NCBI GenBank assembly: GCA_012840925.1
Contig: DUVS01000042.1
Coordinates: forward strand, 1-48,703
Direction: 5' to 3'
From: Bacillota bacterium
GTDB lineage: Bacteria; Bacillota; Limnochordia; Darwinibacteriales; DTU012
DNA length: 48,703 bases
In this document: in pieces, positions 33,114 through 42,794 of the stretch
How positions within the stretch are numbered: position 1 is the stretch's first letter
Layout: the number at the start of each line of letters is the position of its first letter
Translations under genes and position numbers: made by a program
Notes under the pieces: generated by a model
The model's input: the letters and a program-made list of their open reading frames with translations, nothing else
The model's database searches: none
Told to the model about the DNA's origin: nothing

Positions 33114-36100
33114 CTACTTGAATTCTAGTTTGCCCAATCCGGAAACTATTTCTGCAAAACTAGCCCGGGTATGCTCAACCTGTTGGCAGTCATAGGGACA
33201 GTACTGACAGTCGGCACTCATAGGGAATGCTTCGACACCCACTTTCTCTCCAGCTTGAATTTGCCTGCAAACCTGAGTAAGCCATTGCTCTGTGGCCTTA
33301 GTGTCCAGATAACTGTCGGGGGCAAAATACACCAGATCAGGAAATAGAAAGTATAATCCGGTTTTGACCACCGGCTGCCCGGTCATCACCTGCAAAGCCC
33401 AGGCATAAATCCGTAACTGCCATCCATAGGTGGCAGCGGTATCCTCAATCTGATCAGCACCAATCTGATTGGTCTTCAAATCAACGATCACCAATCCTTG
33501 GTCGGTATGGATTGCTTGGTCAACAGTACCGGTAATGACAAACCGATCCAAAGGTACTGCGAATTCTACCTCGCGGTCAACCTGATGTCCACGGCTTTGA
33601 ACGTAATAATCACTGGCAAGATACCGGGTGATGATTTGATGTAATTCCTGTCTTTCACTGTTTTTGATGCTTATGCCCTCCATAGCGATAGCCCAATCCA
33701 AAAGCTTCTCCAGATCGGTCCCTTTGGCTAGATGCTCACATACCCGATGCACGATATTACCCCGCTGAAGCGGATCCAAACCGGCTGTATGAACTTTTCC
33801 CGGTTTGAAAACAAGCTCTGGTACCCGCAAAATATAGCGATAGTAATAGCGCCGTGGGCACAGGCTGTAGATCATCAGAGATGTGGCTGAAAAACTCGCC
33901 TGAGCATATTGTTCTGAAGTCATAAGCCTAGGCTTGTCCTTTGGTTCAAGCTCAGCAGTGGCGGCAATTTCCACCTGGATCGGCTCAGGCAGTTCAAGGC
34001 CAGTGATAATTTGGACCAGATCTGGATCAACCTGCGGAAGCCCGAACAGGATCCATTCCCACCATGAGCGCAAGTTCTCCAAGGGTGGCTCCAGCTGGTA
34101 GTCTCCTGCCTCCCCGATTCCCGAAAGGGCTAGTTTTTCCTTAGCCCTGGTCATCGCCACATACAGCAAGCGTTTCGCTTCCGCAACCGCCTCTTCTCTC
34201 AGGGCTGCCTTGATCTGTTGATGCTGTGTGGTATCCCGCAATGTGAGACCCCAGTCAGGATGAAAATGCAGGCTCCCCTGCTCAGATCTTATGATGGATC
34301 CGCACAAGTCGGGGAGAATCACCACTGGAAACTCCAACCCCTTGGCCCCATGAATGGTCATCAGGGTCACCACGTTAGTGTGTTCATGATCGAGGGCGGC
34401 TTCGCTTTCGCGCCCTTGCAGTTCTATAAATTGATCAATATACGCCAGCTGCTCTGTAAAAGAAACATAACCTTTGGCCCAGAGCTGCCAGCTGGTTTCT
34501 TTTAGTTTATTGATATTGGCCAACCGCTGCTCACCCAGGGGCAGAGCACGTGTGTGCTCACGGAAATTTGTGGTTTCCAGCAGTTTGTCCAGAAACTGCG
34601 GCGCCGGCAGCAGTACTAACTCCTGCTGCAGCTGGGGATAGAGCTGGTAAGCCCGTTCGAGCTTGTCCCTATCTTCCGCACAAATTTGGTCGAATTTTCC
34701 GGTGCGGTACCAGTAAAGCCCCTCATCAGAAACTCCAAAGAATGGGGATCGTAAAACAGTGGCCTCGGCAATCCCGTTTGCTGAATCCTGCAGCCACTGG
34801 ATGAAACCGAGAACATCCTGGATTTCCTGTTTCTCATAAAATCCCCGTCCTGACAGGTTGACGAAAGGAATCTGATGATTGTGCAGCTCCCGTTCGTAAA
34901 TGCCAACAGGGCTCATGGAGCGAAACAGGAGGGTAATATCTTTGTAGTCATAGCCTTCCACCGTGACTAAGCGCTGGATGTAGGCGGCTATCTGCCGTGC
35001 TTCTGCCGCTCGCCCCAGTTCGATATTCTCACCCTTTTCTGCGATTAATAAGTCAATCGCGGTTGTATCAGTACTCTCTCTTTTCGCATTGGTTGCAGAA
35101 AAGCCGATTGGATCATTGGCAAAAACCTGACTGAACAGTTGGTTGTTGAAAGCGATCAATTGAGGCCTGGAACGGAAATTGTCCTTCAAAGTGATCAGTT
35201 GGCCGCCGTTTTGCTGGATCTCTTCGTGCAAATCAATAAAGACCTCCACTTGAGCACCGCGGAACCGGTAAATGGACTGCTTTGGGTCGCCGACAACAAA
35301 CAGCTTCGTTCCCGGGTTTTTTGTCAGTAAAGAAATCAGCTGTTTCTGCACCGGGTTGATATCCTGAGTTTCATCCACCATCACGTGCCGGAACTGATAA
35401 GCCTGATCTACACGGGTATTGGCCAAAAGCTCCACTGCCAACTGCTCCAAATCATTGAAGTCAAGGATGCCGGCTGCCTTTTTCCGGTTATGATATTCCT
35501 GATCAACCCTGGTTAAAAATTCTCCCAGCTCCACCAGGATTTGATTCGCATCCAGATCAATCAGGCACTGCCGCAGTTCATTACATAAAGCTCTCAGATC
35601 CTGGACTTCAGCTTTTAAATCCTTCGCCCAGCTGCCTCCGAAAAGGCGTGCCAATTCTGCCAGAAGCTCCTGTTCGGCATCTGACTGATCTCCCGATCCG
35701 CTTTCATATTCCCGGAACAAGCTTCCAATATCAGCTACAACCAGTTTCTTGCTGTCTGAAAGTTTGGTTTGACTGACGTATTTCAACCAGTTGACAAGCC
35801 GGCTGCGCAGTTCCTGCCGGAGCAAAGTCACCTCCGCCTGCAGCGCCCCGGCTCGATCGGGAATAGTGAACTTGTGGACTCCTTTGGTAACAATCCGTTG
35901 GTAGATGTCAACCAAATCTCTAACCAAAATCTGGGTTTGTCGGTATGTTTCCCGAATGGCTGCAATCCCCGGTTCTTTACTGGCCAAGGCCCAATCCACC
36001 TGTTCCTGAACGACTTGAAACAAGAGGCCGCGGCTTTCCCACTCCTCTGCAGTTCGAAAACGGGGATCGACATGGACTCGATCGGGATGATCGGCAACCA

Positions 36101-36401
36101 GGTGCTGACAGAAGCTGTGAATTGTGGAGATCTGGGCTTGATTAAATTCTTGAGCCAGCCCGGCAGGTAAACCGGGAATCTGAGCCAATCCACTGCGGAT
36201 CCGATCCTTCATCTCCAGGGCGGCCTTGCGGGTAAAAGTAATGGCTAAGATCTGGCTGATACCCACACCTTGCCTGAGCAGGTACAAATACCGATCCACA
36301 AGCACTCTGGTTTTGCCCGAACCAGCACCTGCCACAACAACCACATTCCGGTCAACTGTTTCAATTGCCTGTTTCTGATCAGGAGTCGGAGTATATGCCA
36401 A
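33114..36401 (-). CDS. addA: helicase-nuclease AddA (UvrD-type helicase + PD-(D/E)XK nuclease)
   Basis: A subunit of the AddAB double-strand-break resection complex, 1095 aa. The superfamily 1 helicase core has Walker A GAGSGKT (25-31), VDETQDINPVQ, GDPKQSIYRFRGA and ATRAKEKLALSG-like motif VI (MTRAKEKL). The nuclease domain near the C-terminus has HRVCEHL and VIVDLKTNQ. It also has an unusual cysteine set: SLCPRRYYYRY (near residue 850), and C1065, C1068 and C1072, resembling the iron-sulphur staple normally found in AddB. The start is TTG at 36401 with AAAGGAG eight bases upstream, five bases after the addB stop. Confidence 0.94.
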   Translation of the reverse strand: MAYTPTPDQKQAIETVDRNVVVVAGAGSGKTRVLVDRYLYLLRQGVGISQILAITFTRKAALEMKDRIRSGLAQIPGLPAGLAQEFNQAQISTIHSFCQHLVADHPDRVHVDPRFRTAEEWESRGLLFQVVQEQVDWALASKEPGIAAIRETYRQTQILVRDLVDIYQRIVTKGVHKFTIPDRAGALQAEVTLLRQELRSRLVNWLKYVSQTKLSDSKKLVVADIGSLFREYESGSGDQSDAEQELLAELARLFGGSWAKDLKAEVQDLRALCNELRQCLIDLDANQILVELGEFLTRVDQEYHNRKKAAGILDFNDLEQLAVELLANTRVDQAYQFRHVMVDETQDINPVQKQLISLLTKNPGTKLFVVGDPKQSIYRFRGAQVEVFIDLHEEIQQNGGQLITLKDNFRSRPQLIAFNNQLFSQVFANDPIGFSATNAKRESTDTTAIDLLIAEKGENIELGRAAEARQIAAYIQRLVTVEGYDYKDITLLFRSMSPVGIYERELHNHQIPFVNLSGRGFYEKQEIQDVLGFIQWLQDSANGIAEATVLRSPFFGVSDEGLYWYRTGKFDQICAEDRDKLERAYQLYPQLQQELVLLPAPQFLDKLLETTNFREHTRALPLGEQRLANINKLKETSWQLWAKGYVSFTEQLAYIDQFIELQGRESEAALDHEHTNVVTLMTIHGAKGLEFPVVILPDLCGSIIRSEQGSLHFHPDWGLTLRDTTQHQQIKAALREEAVAEAKRLLYVAMTRAKEKLALSGIGEAGDYQLEPPLENLRSWWEWILFGLPQVDPDLVQIITGLELPEPIQVEIAATAELEPKDKPRLMTSEQYAQASFSATSLMIYSLCPRRYYYRYILRVPELVFKPGKVHTAGLDPLQRGNIVHRVCEHLAKGTDLEKLLDWAIAMEGISIKNSERQELHQIITRYLASDYYVQSRGHQVDREVEFAVPLDRFVITGTVDQAIHTDQGLVIVDLKTNQIGADQIEDTAATYGWQLRIYAWALQVMTGQPVVKTGLYFLFPDLVYFAPDSYLDTKATEQWLTQVCRQIQAGEKVGVEAFPMSADCQYCPYDCQQVEHTRASFAEIVSGLGKLEFK

Positions 36402-36406
36402 TCAAA

Positions 36407-38827
36407 TTACTCCTTTCTACAGATTCCTCTGTAAGGGCAGTGACTGCAAACAATGTCATCTACCGGGGCAATCGGAAAGTATCCGTTCAAAATCTGTTCC
36501 AAATAGTACTGTAATGACTGGTAAAAACTATCCGCCAATTGATCCCACTCGTCCTGGGGCATAATCCCGGCGTTACGCCTGGTGAGCCCTAGCTTTTGGT
36601 GGGCTGCTTCCATCCACAACCCGGTGCGTTGGCTGTTTTTGATGTTGTAGAAAGCTATCCCATGTACCGTTCCCGGTAAAATCTGGCTTGCTGCCAGCAG
36701 ATAGACCTGCAGCTGTAGATTCTCTGCTTTTTGAATGGCTCTGACAGAAGGATTGGCACCGGTTTTATAGTCATAAATCACATAATTTCCATCCTGATCG
36801 ACATCAATGCGATCAATAATACCCCTAAGTCTGATTGTCCCAGATTGAGAAGCTATGGTGACTCCCTCAAACCAGTGTTCAAGATAAGTCGGATAATAAC
36901 CGCTGGCCTCAACCAAGGCCTGATCTTTTTTGATAAAGCTTACAACCATGGATAGTACACGCCTGGTCAGTCTTTCCCCTGCTGCATCGTACAGCTCAAC
37001 CAGAATCTGTTCGATAGGGACCACTTGTTTCTGCTGCCAGTAGAGCCGCAAAGCCTCGTGAATCAATGCTCCTTCAGCCTGTGGTGTAATGTCATCAACC
37101 AGAACATCTTCAGCTTCAAGATTGTATATTTCGCTGCACAGGAATCGAAACGGACAGCTGGCATAAAGATTAAGCTTGGACACTGACAACTGTTTGCCCT
37201 GTAGCCTGGCTGTGATATCTGTGATAATAGCCGGGTCGCCAAGAACACCATCGCCGATAGTGATGGCCTTGCTGTACCCACCAGCCCGGTTGAAAGGCAC
37301 AACGCGAGTAAACTCGGCAGGAAAGATCTGGGAGGCGATGTTAATCCGATCGGCTTGGTCCTGTTCTGCATAGGACAGCTGAAGATGAGACGTGGACCGC
37401 AACAACAGGCGGTACAGATCATAGTCGCTGCTGGTAAGCATCTGTTTGCTAAGCCAATCTCTTTTTGCCGGTTTAGGGAAATTAGATTCCGTTACACCAA
37501 TCATGTATAGAGTATGATAACCCATGCCTACAACCTGGGACAAGGAGCCTACATAGATCTTCTGCAGGAAACTGCGAGGTTGCGGCAGCACATAGCTGTC
37601 CAGGGCGGTGTTAAAGATCTGCTCAAATTGGGCTGCGTTGACCAGATGCTGGCTAACCGCCAAATCGGCAAGGAGCTTCTGCAGGCCATCGTACGACTTG
37701 GCTAAAACAGCCCATTGACCGTGATCAACAGCTGGCCATTTGATCAAAGGCAGCTCCGCCAGAACCCTTTGTAACCGTTCAGTATAAAAACGCACCGGAT
37801 AAAACCCTGGCTTAAAATGAAGCGTCTGTAATACAGCAAAGATCTGCTGCCATCCCGGACACTCACCCAGATAGTTATGCCACTGCTCGCGACTTCGCAG
37901 AGTCGGCGGTGCAATCCGGAGCAATCTATGTTCTTCCTGGGACAATCCAAATGGCAAGCCCCAACCGGGTGCCGCCAACTGCTCTAGATCATGTTTAGTC
38001 CAGACAGATTGCATCAAACGCACTAGAGTTCCCATCGCTTTGCCCACAGGAGTATCTGCCAGTTTGGGCATTGGCGGCTGCCATGGCAGCTGATATTGGG
38101 AAAACAACGGCATGATCAAAGGTAAGTAACTGTCAAGATCCGGAGACACAACGGCAATTGTCTGCGGTTCAACACCCTGATTCAGTAGACCAATGATTGC
38201 CTTAATCACTTGCACTATCTCTTCCCTTGGCGAAGCCGCCACTACTGCTGTAACATCAGCATCATTGGGACTAAACGTGCAGTGTTCAACCTGCTTGCCT
38301 TCACAGATCAGGTTAACCAAGCGCCGCTCCAGACGCGTCAACTCACCGAGGTAGTAGAGCTCGACCCGATTGACTTTTTGCTTTAGCTGAGAGTTTGGCC
38401 AGAAGGCGATCGCCTGTTCTAACTGCTGTGCCTGATTCAGCACATGGTAGGCGGACAGTTTCTGCAGGTACAGATCATAAAGGAGGTGCAGATCCCCCTG
38501 TTCTGGATCGGAAAGGTGCTCAAAGCTGACTTGTCCCGATCCGAACCGGAAGAACAGATTATGGAGATCCTCGATAAATCCAGGGAAATCGGCCATCTGG
38601 CCGTAGCAAACCAGACCATCTCTGGCTTCCCCCACTGCCTCCCAAAGAGCAATTTTCTCTAAAAACACACTGTCTCGATAAGGCAATCCTTGTTCTTTTA
38701 AGAGCTGGGCTACGAGTTCTTTGATCGCAAATGGTAACAAATCGCTGTGAGCATAGACAGCCGACTGTCGCCACTTATGCGCCAGTTGTGGATGTGGGAC
38801 GAGGCATAAAGTTGACACCTGCTTCAC
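36407..38827 (-). CDS. addB: AddB/RexB-like exonuclease subunit
   Basis: An 806-aa partner of AddA with a C-terminal PD-(D/E)XK nuclease: GALIHEALRLYW and IRLRGIIDRIDVDQDG followed by IYDYKTGANP. The iron-sulphur cysteines are at YASCPFRFLC and C-terminal VCSHCPYRGIC (C-x2-C-x5-C). The N-terminal region resembles inactivated helicase domains but has no Walker A, so it is RexB-like; B. subtilis AddB is about 1170 aa. GTG start, overlapping the stop of the Cof-type gene by 4 bases (GTGA), with no strong ribosome binding site of its own, which implies coupling. Recognised by position and C-terminal motifs rather than end-to-end similarity. Confidence 0.86.
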   Translation of the reverse strand: MKQVSTLCLVPHPQLAHKWRQSAVYAHSDLLPFAIKELVAQLLKEQGLPYRDSVFLEKIALWEAVGEARDGLVCYGQMADFPGFIEDLHNLFFRFGSGQVSFEHLSDPEQGDLHLLYDLYLQKLSAYHVLNQAQQLEQAIAFWPNSQLKQKVNRVELYYLGELTRLERRLVNLICEGKQVEHCTFSPNDADVTAVVAASPREEIVQVIKAIIGLLNQGVEPQTIAVVSPDLDSYLPLIMPLFSQYQLPWQPPMPKLADTPVGKAMGTLVRLMQSVWTKHDLEQLAAPGWGLPFGLSQEEHRLLRIAPPTLRSREQWHNYLGECPGWQQIFAVLQTLHFKPGFYPVRFYTERLQRVLAELPLIKWPAVDHGQWAVLAKSYDGLQKLLADLAVSQHLVNAAQFEQIFNTALDSYVLPQPRSFLQKIYVGSLSQVVGMGYHTLYMIGVTESNFPKPAKRDWLSKQMLTSSDYDLYRLLLRSTSHLQLSYAEQDQADRINIASQIFPAEFTRVVPFNRAGGYSKAITIGDGVLGDPAIITDITARLQGKQLSVSKLNLYASCPFRFLCSEIYNLEAEDVLVDDITPQAEGALIHEALRLYWQQKQVVPIEQILVELYDAAGERLTRRVLSMVVSFIKKDQALVEASGYYPTYLEHWFEGVTIASQSGTIRLRGIIDRIDVDQDGNYVIYDYKTGANPSVRAIQKAENLQLQVYLLAASQILPGTVHGIAFYNIKNSQRTGLWMEAAHQKLGLTRRNAGIMPQDEWDQLADSFYQSLQYYLEQILNGYFPIAPVDDIVCSHCPYRGICRKE

Positions 38828-39654
38828 TCCGTTTCCCGCAGCAAAAATCGCTTTAAAACATAGGCAACACCATCCTGATCACCGGATGGCGCGATGAAGT
38901 CCGCATGCTGTTTTACTGTCACTGGAGCATGGCCCATGGCAACCCCAAAGCCAGCCGCCTGAATCAAGGCCAAATCATTATAATCGTCCCCAATGGCCAG
39001 TACATGACTAAAATCAAGCTCGAGCAGGCTGAGGATGCAGCCAATGCCGGATGCTTTGGAGCAGTTGGGGGGCACAAAATCCACGCCGATATAGCCATCA
39101 GATTTGTATGTGATCATATTGGCGGCATGGCCATAGCGGCGATGCCAGGCATCGACCACTTCTTTCATCTGCTCCGCTTTTGCCAGAACGGCAATCTTGA
39201 TGGGAGCTGCTTCTAAAAAGAGATTTTCAGTGATCTCCAGCTGATCATCTATATAAGTTAAGAATTCGGTTTTATGTTCAGCGAACTGGGCTGTAAGCAT
39301 CCCCATTTCGCCTTGATCTTCCCCGCGGTAAACCAAATAAGGAAGATTGAGCCTATGCAGCTCACCAATTAATTCATTAGCCACGGTGATAGATATTCCT
39401 TGTTGACAGTAAAACCTGCCGGATTGGGGATCAACCACCACAGCCCCGTTATGGGCAACCACCGGAACCTCAATATGTAAAGCTCTTGCCCATGGCAGTG
39501 TACGGCAAGCTCGCCTTCCTGTAGCCAAGGTCACCTGAACTCCCTGGCTTTGCACCGCCGCAATAGCTTGTCTGACCGCTGTCGACAATTCACCTCGGGC
39601 TGATAATAGCGTTCCATCAAGATCAAGTGCCACCAATTTGTACCGGGTCTTCAT
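38824..39654 (-). CDS. Cof-type HAD-IIB phosphatase
   Basis: A 276-aa cytoplasmic HAD hydrolase. Motif I is LVALDLDGTLLSARGE, motif II TLATGRR, and motifs III/IV are in GDDYNDLALIQAAGFGVAMGHA. The Cof-type cap lies in the middle. Such enzymes act on sugar phosphates, FMN or similar; the substrate here is not predictable. It heads a co-directional run of eleven genes ending at 24721. GGGAGG precedes its ATG. A minus-strand promoter candidate lies at 39686-39714. Confidence 0.92.
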   Translation of the reverse strand: MKTRYKLVALDLDGTLLSARGELSTAVRQAIAAVQSQGVQVTLATGRRACRTLPWARALHIEVPVVAHNGAVVVDPQSGRFYCQQGISITVANELIGELHRLNLPYLVYRGEDQGEMGMLTAQFAEHKTEFLTYIDDQLEITENLFLEAAPIKIAVLAKAEQMKEVVDAWHRRYGHAANMITYKSDGYIGVDFVPPNCSKASGIGCILSLLELDFSHVLAIGDDYNDLALIQAAGFGVAMGHAPVTVKQHADFIAPSGDQDGVAYVLKRFLLRETE

Positions 39655-39685
39655 TGGCCAACCTCCCTGGTCTATTCATTGTACA

Positions 39686-39714
39686 ATATTAGAGTTGATT
39701 TTCCTAGTACCCAA
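39686..39714 (-). promoter_or_regulatory. putative promoter of the cof-addBA run
   Basis: On the minus strand TTGGGT (39709-39714) and TAATAT (39686-39691) are 17 bases apart, about 30 bases before the ATG. A TACAAT just downstream is a competing -10. Confidence 0.38.
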
Positions 39715-39743
39715 GATTTAACTAAAAAGTAACCTTAATAGCG

Positions 39744-39772
39744 TTGCCATTTCAGCGAAAATATGTGATACT
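39744..39772 (+). promoter_or_regulatory. promoter of the transaldolase-like gene
   Basis: TTGCCA (39744-39749) and GATACT (39767-39772) are separated by 17 bases, about 30 bases before the gene. Confidence 0.55.
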
Positions 39773-39779
39773 GTTCACG
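39764..39779. promoter_or_regulatory. CRP/FNR-like palindrome over the -10 box
   Basis: TGTGATACTGTTCACG fits TGTGA-N6-TCACA in nine of ten fixed bases. It covers the -10 hexamer, so a bound protein would repress. The resemblance to a CcpA cre site is poor in the centre. Confidence 0.28.
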
Positions 39780-39803
39780 ACCAGCTAAAGGGAGGTTGGA
39801 GCC

Positions 39804-40496
39804 ATGATTTACATGCTGGATACGGCAAATGTCGCGGAAATCGAGAGGTTATTCGATCTATATCCTATTGACGGCGTCACTACGAATCCTACGATTATCG
39901 CCCAGGAACAAAAACCACTGCGGCGGTTATTGCTGGATATTCGCACGGTGATCGGTGAAGATGCGCACCTCCATGTACAGCCCATCAGCAACAGGGCGGA
40001 AGCCATCGTCGCCGAAGCGTTGGAATACCGTGATCTCTGTAAAGGGAATTATTACGCGAAAATACCTGTCACTCCCCAAGGCATCAAAGCGATCCGGTTG
40101 TTAAAACAACAAGGTGTAAAAGTCACGGCAACTGCCATCTTTACACAACAGCAAGCATTGATCGCCGCCAAAGCAGGCGCCGACTTTGTAGCTCCTTATG
40201 TCAATCGCCTTGACAACATTTCATCCGACGGAATCGGTGTGGTTGCCGATATTATGACATTCATCAAGGCCTATGGCATGGCCACCAAGGTGTTAGCGGC
40301 CAGCTTCAAAAACGTTGAACAGGTGCACAGAGTTTGTCTCCTTGGCGCTCATTCCGTAACCATTACACCGGAGTTGTTTGAATCCCTCCTTTACCATCCC
40401 TTAACAGATCGGGCGGTATGGGATTTCTATCATGACGGAGTACCATATTATGATGAGCTTGAGTTTATGCAAAACACCAGTGAGGATGTAAAGTAA
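39804..40496 (+). CDS. transaldolase-like / fructose-6-phosphate aldolase
   Basis: A 230-aa class I aldolase of the short transaldolase (TalC/FSA) family. It opens with MLDTANVAEIERL, then DGVTTNPTII. The Schiff-base lysine is K86 in YYAKIPVTPQG. The segment TATAIFTQQQALIAAKAGAD is typical, and the protein is close to the 215-220-aa norm, with a C-terminal extension. It could act as a transaldolase in the pentose phosphate pathway or as a fructose-6-phosphate aldolase; the family cannot be split safely by eye. GGGAGG lies eight bases before the ATG. It is a single gene with its own promoter and terminator. Confidence 0.91.
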   Translation: MIYMLDTANVAEIERLFDLYPIDGVTTNPTIIAQEQKPLRRLLLDIRTVIGEDAHLHVQPISNRAEAIVAEALEYRDLCKGNYYAKIPVTPQGIKAIRLLKQQGVKVTATAIFTQQQALIAAKAGADFVAPYVNRLDNISSDGIGVVADIMTFIKAYGMATKVLAASFKNVEQVHRVCLLGAHSVTITPELFESLLYHPLTDRAVWDFYHDGVPYYDELEFMQNTSEDVK

Positions 40497-40517
40497 AACC
40501 ATAGCTCGCATATTCAG

Positions 40518-40550
40518 AAAAAACCTCTCGCCTGTGACGAGAGGTTTTTT
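40518..40550. terminator. bidirectional terminator between convergent genes
   Basis: A 13-bp perfect stem (AAAAAACCTCTCG / CGAGAGGTTTTTT) with a 7-base loop. It has A/T-runs on both sides, so it can stop both the transaldolase-like gene and the MutS-like gene ending at 40561 (read on the minus strand). Confidence 0.88.
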
Positions 40551-40560
40551 GCCAACAACC

Positions 40561-42201
40561 TTATCCAACACTGTCTCGGCTGAATCTCTGCTGACGCCTT
40601 GTCTGCAGGATCTGCTCCAGTGTAATTCCATATTGCTGAGCGATACTCCGGGCATAGCTGAGGCCATCCGGTTTGACCCTATTGATCTTGAAGGTCCGTT
40701 TAGTAGACTCTGACTCAACTTCAGCCACCAGGTTGTCAATCTTAACCTTATTTGCCTGATGTTGATTCAACTCATCCACCCGCTGCGCCAAATCATGAAG
40801 ATGAGTGGAGAATATGCCCCGGACGCCAATGGAACTCAATCCAAGCAGCACTTCACCGGCAATGAATCCTGCCTCCACAGCACTTGTACTCGACAAAGCC
40901 TCGTCAAGGAGCACCATACTGAATTCGGATGCGCTGGCCACAATTTGCCGCAGATGATCACATTCCTCACCAAGGCGCCCCTTACCGATGGCATCACCGG
41001 TTGATGGGAAATGAACGAAAATGTTATCAACGGGGCTCAATTTGGCAGAACGGGCTGGAACATAAAACCCAAGCTGAAAGAGGGCTTGAATGATACCCAC
41101 AGCATAAGTGACAGCGGTTTTTCCTCCCTGGTTGGCTCCGGTTAAAACATAAATCATGCCCTCACTGTCGAACTCCAGATCGTTAAAGACCATCTCAACA
41201 GCCCTATCCGTTCCAAGGCTCACCGCGATATGAGGATTGTAAAAGCTTCTTATTTTCAAGGCCTTATCCTGGCTGGGGCAAACCTGGGGCTTACACATGG
41301 GCATCCCCAAAGCCCGCATCCGCTTGGTCAGCTCAACGGCCCCCAGAAGCAGCCTCAATTCTCCAGCTAATTTCACCAAATAATCCGTGTTTTGAGCTAG
41401 GTAGCGTCGGATCACCGGTCGCCAACTTCTCACAGCTGAGCTGAAAATGATATCCAAGGCGTTGTTGATCGCCGAATTAAAAGCCGTATCTCTCTGGTCA
41501 GCACGATTCCTGCCGTATGGCACGAGAGGTGTGAGACACCTGAATCCGTCATCAGTGCGGTCAAGCCTTAGAATCCGGTCAATAATGTCTCCGGAACGAA
41601 AATACTCTGAGTTGACCGCCACCACACCTGCCTCAACAACGTGCAGCTGCGCATTGAGATTCACACCGATAGTCACACTTCTGATACTCCTGGTTTGCTC
41701 CATCAGCTGGAGAGAGTTCTCTTTCAGGCTTTGGTATTCACTGCTCGTGTGTACATCCCTGATAATCTGGAATAATGCTTTCAACCCGCTGGAAGTGACC
41801 GCTGCATCGCTAATCGCTTGATAAAGTAAATCAACACAATTGGTATACAGCTCAATCTCGGATATACTGTACAAGCATGAGGTTACATCCGAAGCCCTGG
41901 TTTTGTCAGCCCGCAGCTGAACAATGGTTTCAATCTGCGGCAGAATCTCCGTAAAAACCGCACACAGCTGGGAGTTGTTGATCAAATCTTCGACTACGTC
42001 CAACCTATATTGAATCACATCAGCATCTGAAGTTAAAAGCTTGGCAAACTGCTCTTGCTGGTCGATCCACGGCATGGTACCTTTGACCGGGATCCTGATT
42101 AACCGATCCAACCCCAACTTCGCATAAAACGTTCGGTCAGACAGAGAATGCTCTTGGATCTTGGTGTACCCCGCCGGGTAAAGCAAGCTAAAGATGCTCA
42201 C
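40561..42201 (-). CDS. MutS-like ATPase, paralogue 1
   Basis: A 546-aa protein with a MutS core (clamp/lever) region and the C-terminal MutS ATPase domain. Walker A is LTGANQGGKTA, Walker B MVLLDEALSST, and GIFSTHLHDLA follows. The N-terminal mismatch-recognition domain of MutS1 and the Smr domain of MutS2 are absent. The usual DNA-scanning role is therefore doubtful. Candidate starts are GTG 42201, TTG 42204 and GTG 42207 beneath AGGAGG; I take 42201 for spacing. It is the nearest of the three paralogues to canonical Walker B (Asp-Glu). A small membrane protein gene lies 22 bases upstream in the same direction. Confidence 0.85.
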   Translation of the reverse strand: MSIFSLLYPAGYTKIQEHSLSDRTFYAKLGLDRLIRIPVKGTMPWIDQQEQFAKLLTSDADVIQYRLDVVEDLINNSQLCAVFTEILPQIETIVQLRADKTRASDVTSCLYSISEIELYTNCVDLLYQAISDAAVTSSGLKALFQIIRDVHTSSEYQSLKENSLQLMEQTRSIRSVTIGVNLNAQLHVVEAGVVAVNSEYFRSGDIIDRILRLDRTDDGFRCLTPLVPYGRNRADQRDTAFNSAINNALDIIFSSAVRSWRPVIRRYLAQNTDYLVKLAGELRLLLGAVELTKRMRALGMPMCKPQVCPSQDKALKIRSFYNPHIAVSLGTDRAVEMVFNDLEFDSEGMIYVLTGANQGGKTAVTYAVGIIQALFQLGFYVPARSAKLSPVDNIFVHFPSTGDAIGKGRLGEECDHLRQIVASASEFSMVLLDEALSSTSAVEAGFIAGEVLLGLSSIGVRGIFSTHLHDLAQRVDELNQHQANKVKIDNLVAEVESESTKRTFKINRVKPDGLSYARSIAQQYGITLEQILQTRRQQRFSRDSVG

Positions 42202-42223
42202 CAACACCCACCTCCTTTGCAGA

Positions 42224-42556
42224 TTAGAAAATCAATGTGAATAAAGCGTAGAATCCCTTTCTCAAAAAGTTTCCTGCCATAAGAAAGATCAACAGATTCA
42301 ACATCACCAAGGTATAAAGGACAGCTGTAGAATATCGATGAGCGCGCCATGGAGCAGACAGCTCATATACGAAGTAGAAAGACATCATATATATGGGAAT
42401 GCTGATGTAAAAAAAGACGTTATAGGAAAAGAAAGCTGCCATAAACAGCAATACAAGAATCCTGCCCAGGCGTCTGAAAATCCACCGCCGGGGTGTTAGA
42501 ATCAACAGTGGCTGATTCACAACTGCGTCGAAGGGATTAATAAACGAATCTTGCAT
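42224..42556 (-). CDS. small membrane protein, unknown
   Basis: A 110-aa protein with three likely membrane spans (about residues 31-45, 47-65 and 78-98) and an arginine-rich N-terminal part (RRWIFRRLGR). I do not recognise it. It is transcribed in the same direction as the MutS-like gene 22 bases downstream, so the two may work together at the membrane. The 238 bases between it and the divergent gene at 42795 show no other gene. Confidence 0.6.
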   Translation of the reverse strand: MQDSFINPFDAVVNQPLLILTPRRWIFRRLGRILVLLFMAAFFSYNVFFYISIPIYMMSFYFVYELSAPWRAHRYSTAVLYTLVMLNLLIFLMAGNFLRKGFYALFTLIF

Positions 42557-42794
42557 GCCCTCACCGACCTTGTACTGGTTTTGTCAACCAGGACTCAATC
42601 AAAGAGACTCCATGGTTATCCTTGTTATTCAAGACTCGTCAGCTTTCTTCCTTCCTCGCTAAAACGCCCCATTGGATACATATATTTCAGCTTTGGCATC
42701 CAGTTTTTAAAGTTACCGCCATTTTGTCAGGCAGTACTGCGAAACTCTATTCCAGCAACAGAATAATAATTCTATAAAAGGGGGGGAAGTAAAG

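Noticed and set aside
39764-39779. CcpA cre site at the aldolase promoter
   Set aside because: The central CG and a flanking T of the cre consensus are not present; the CRP/FNR-like reading fits better.
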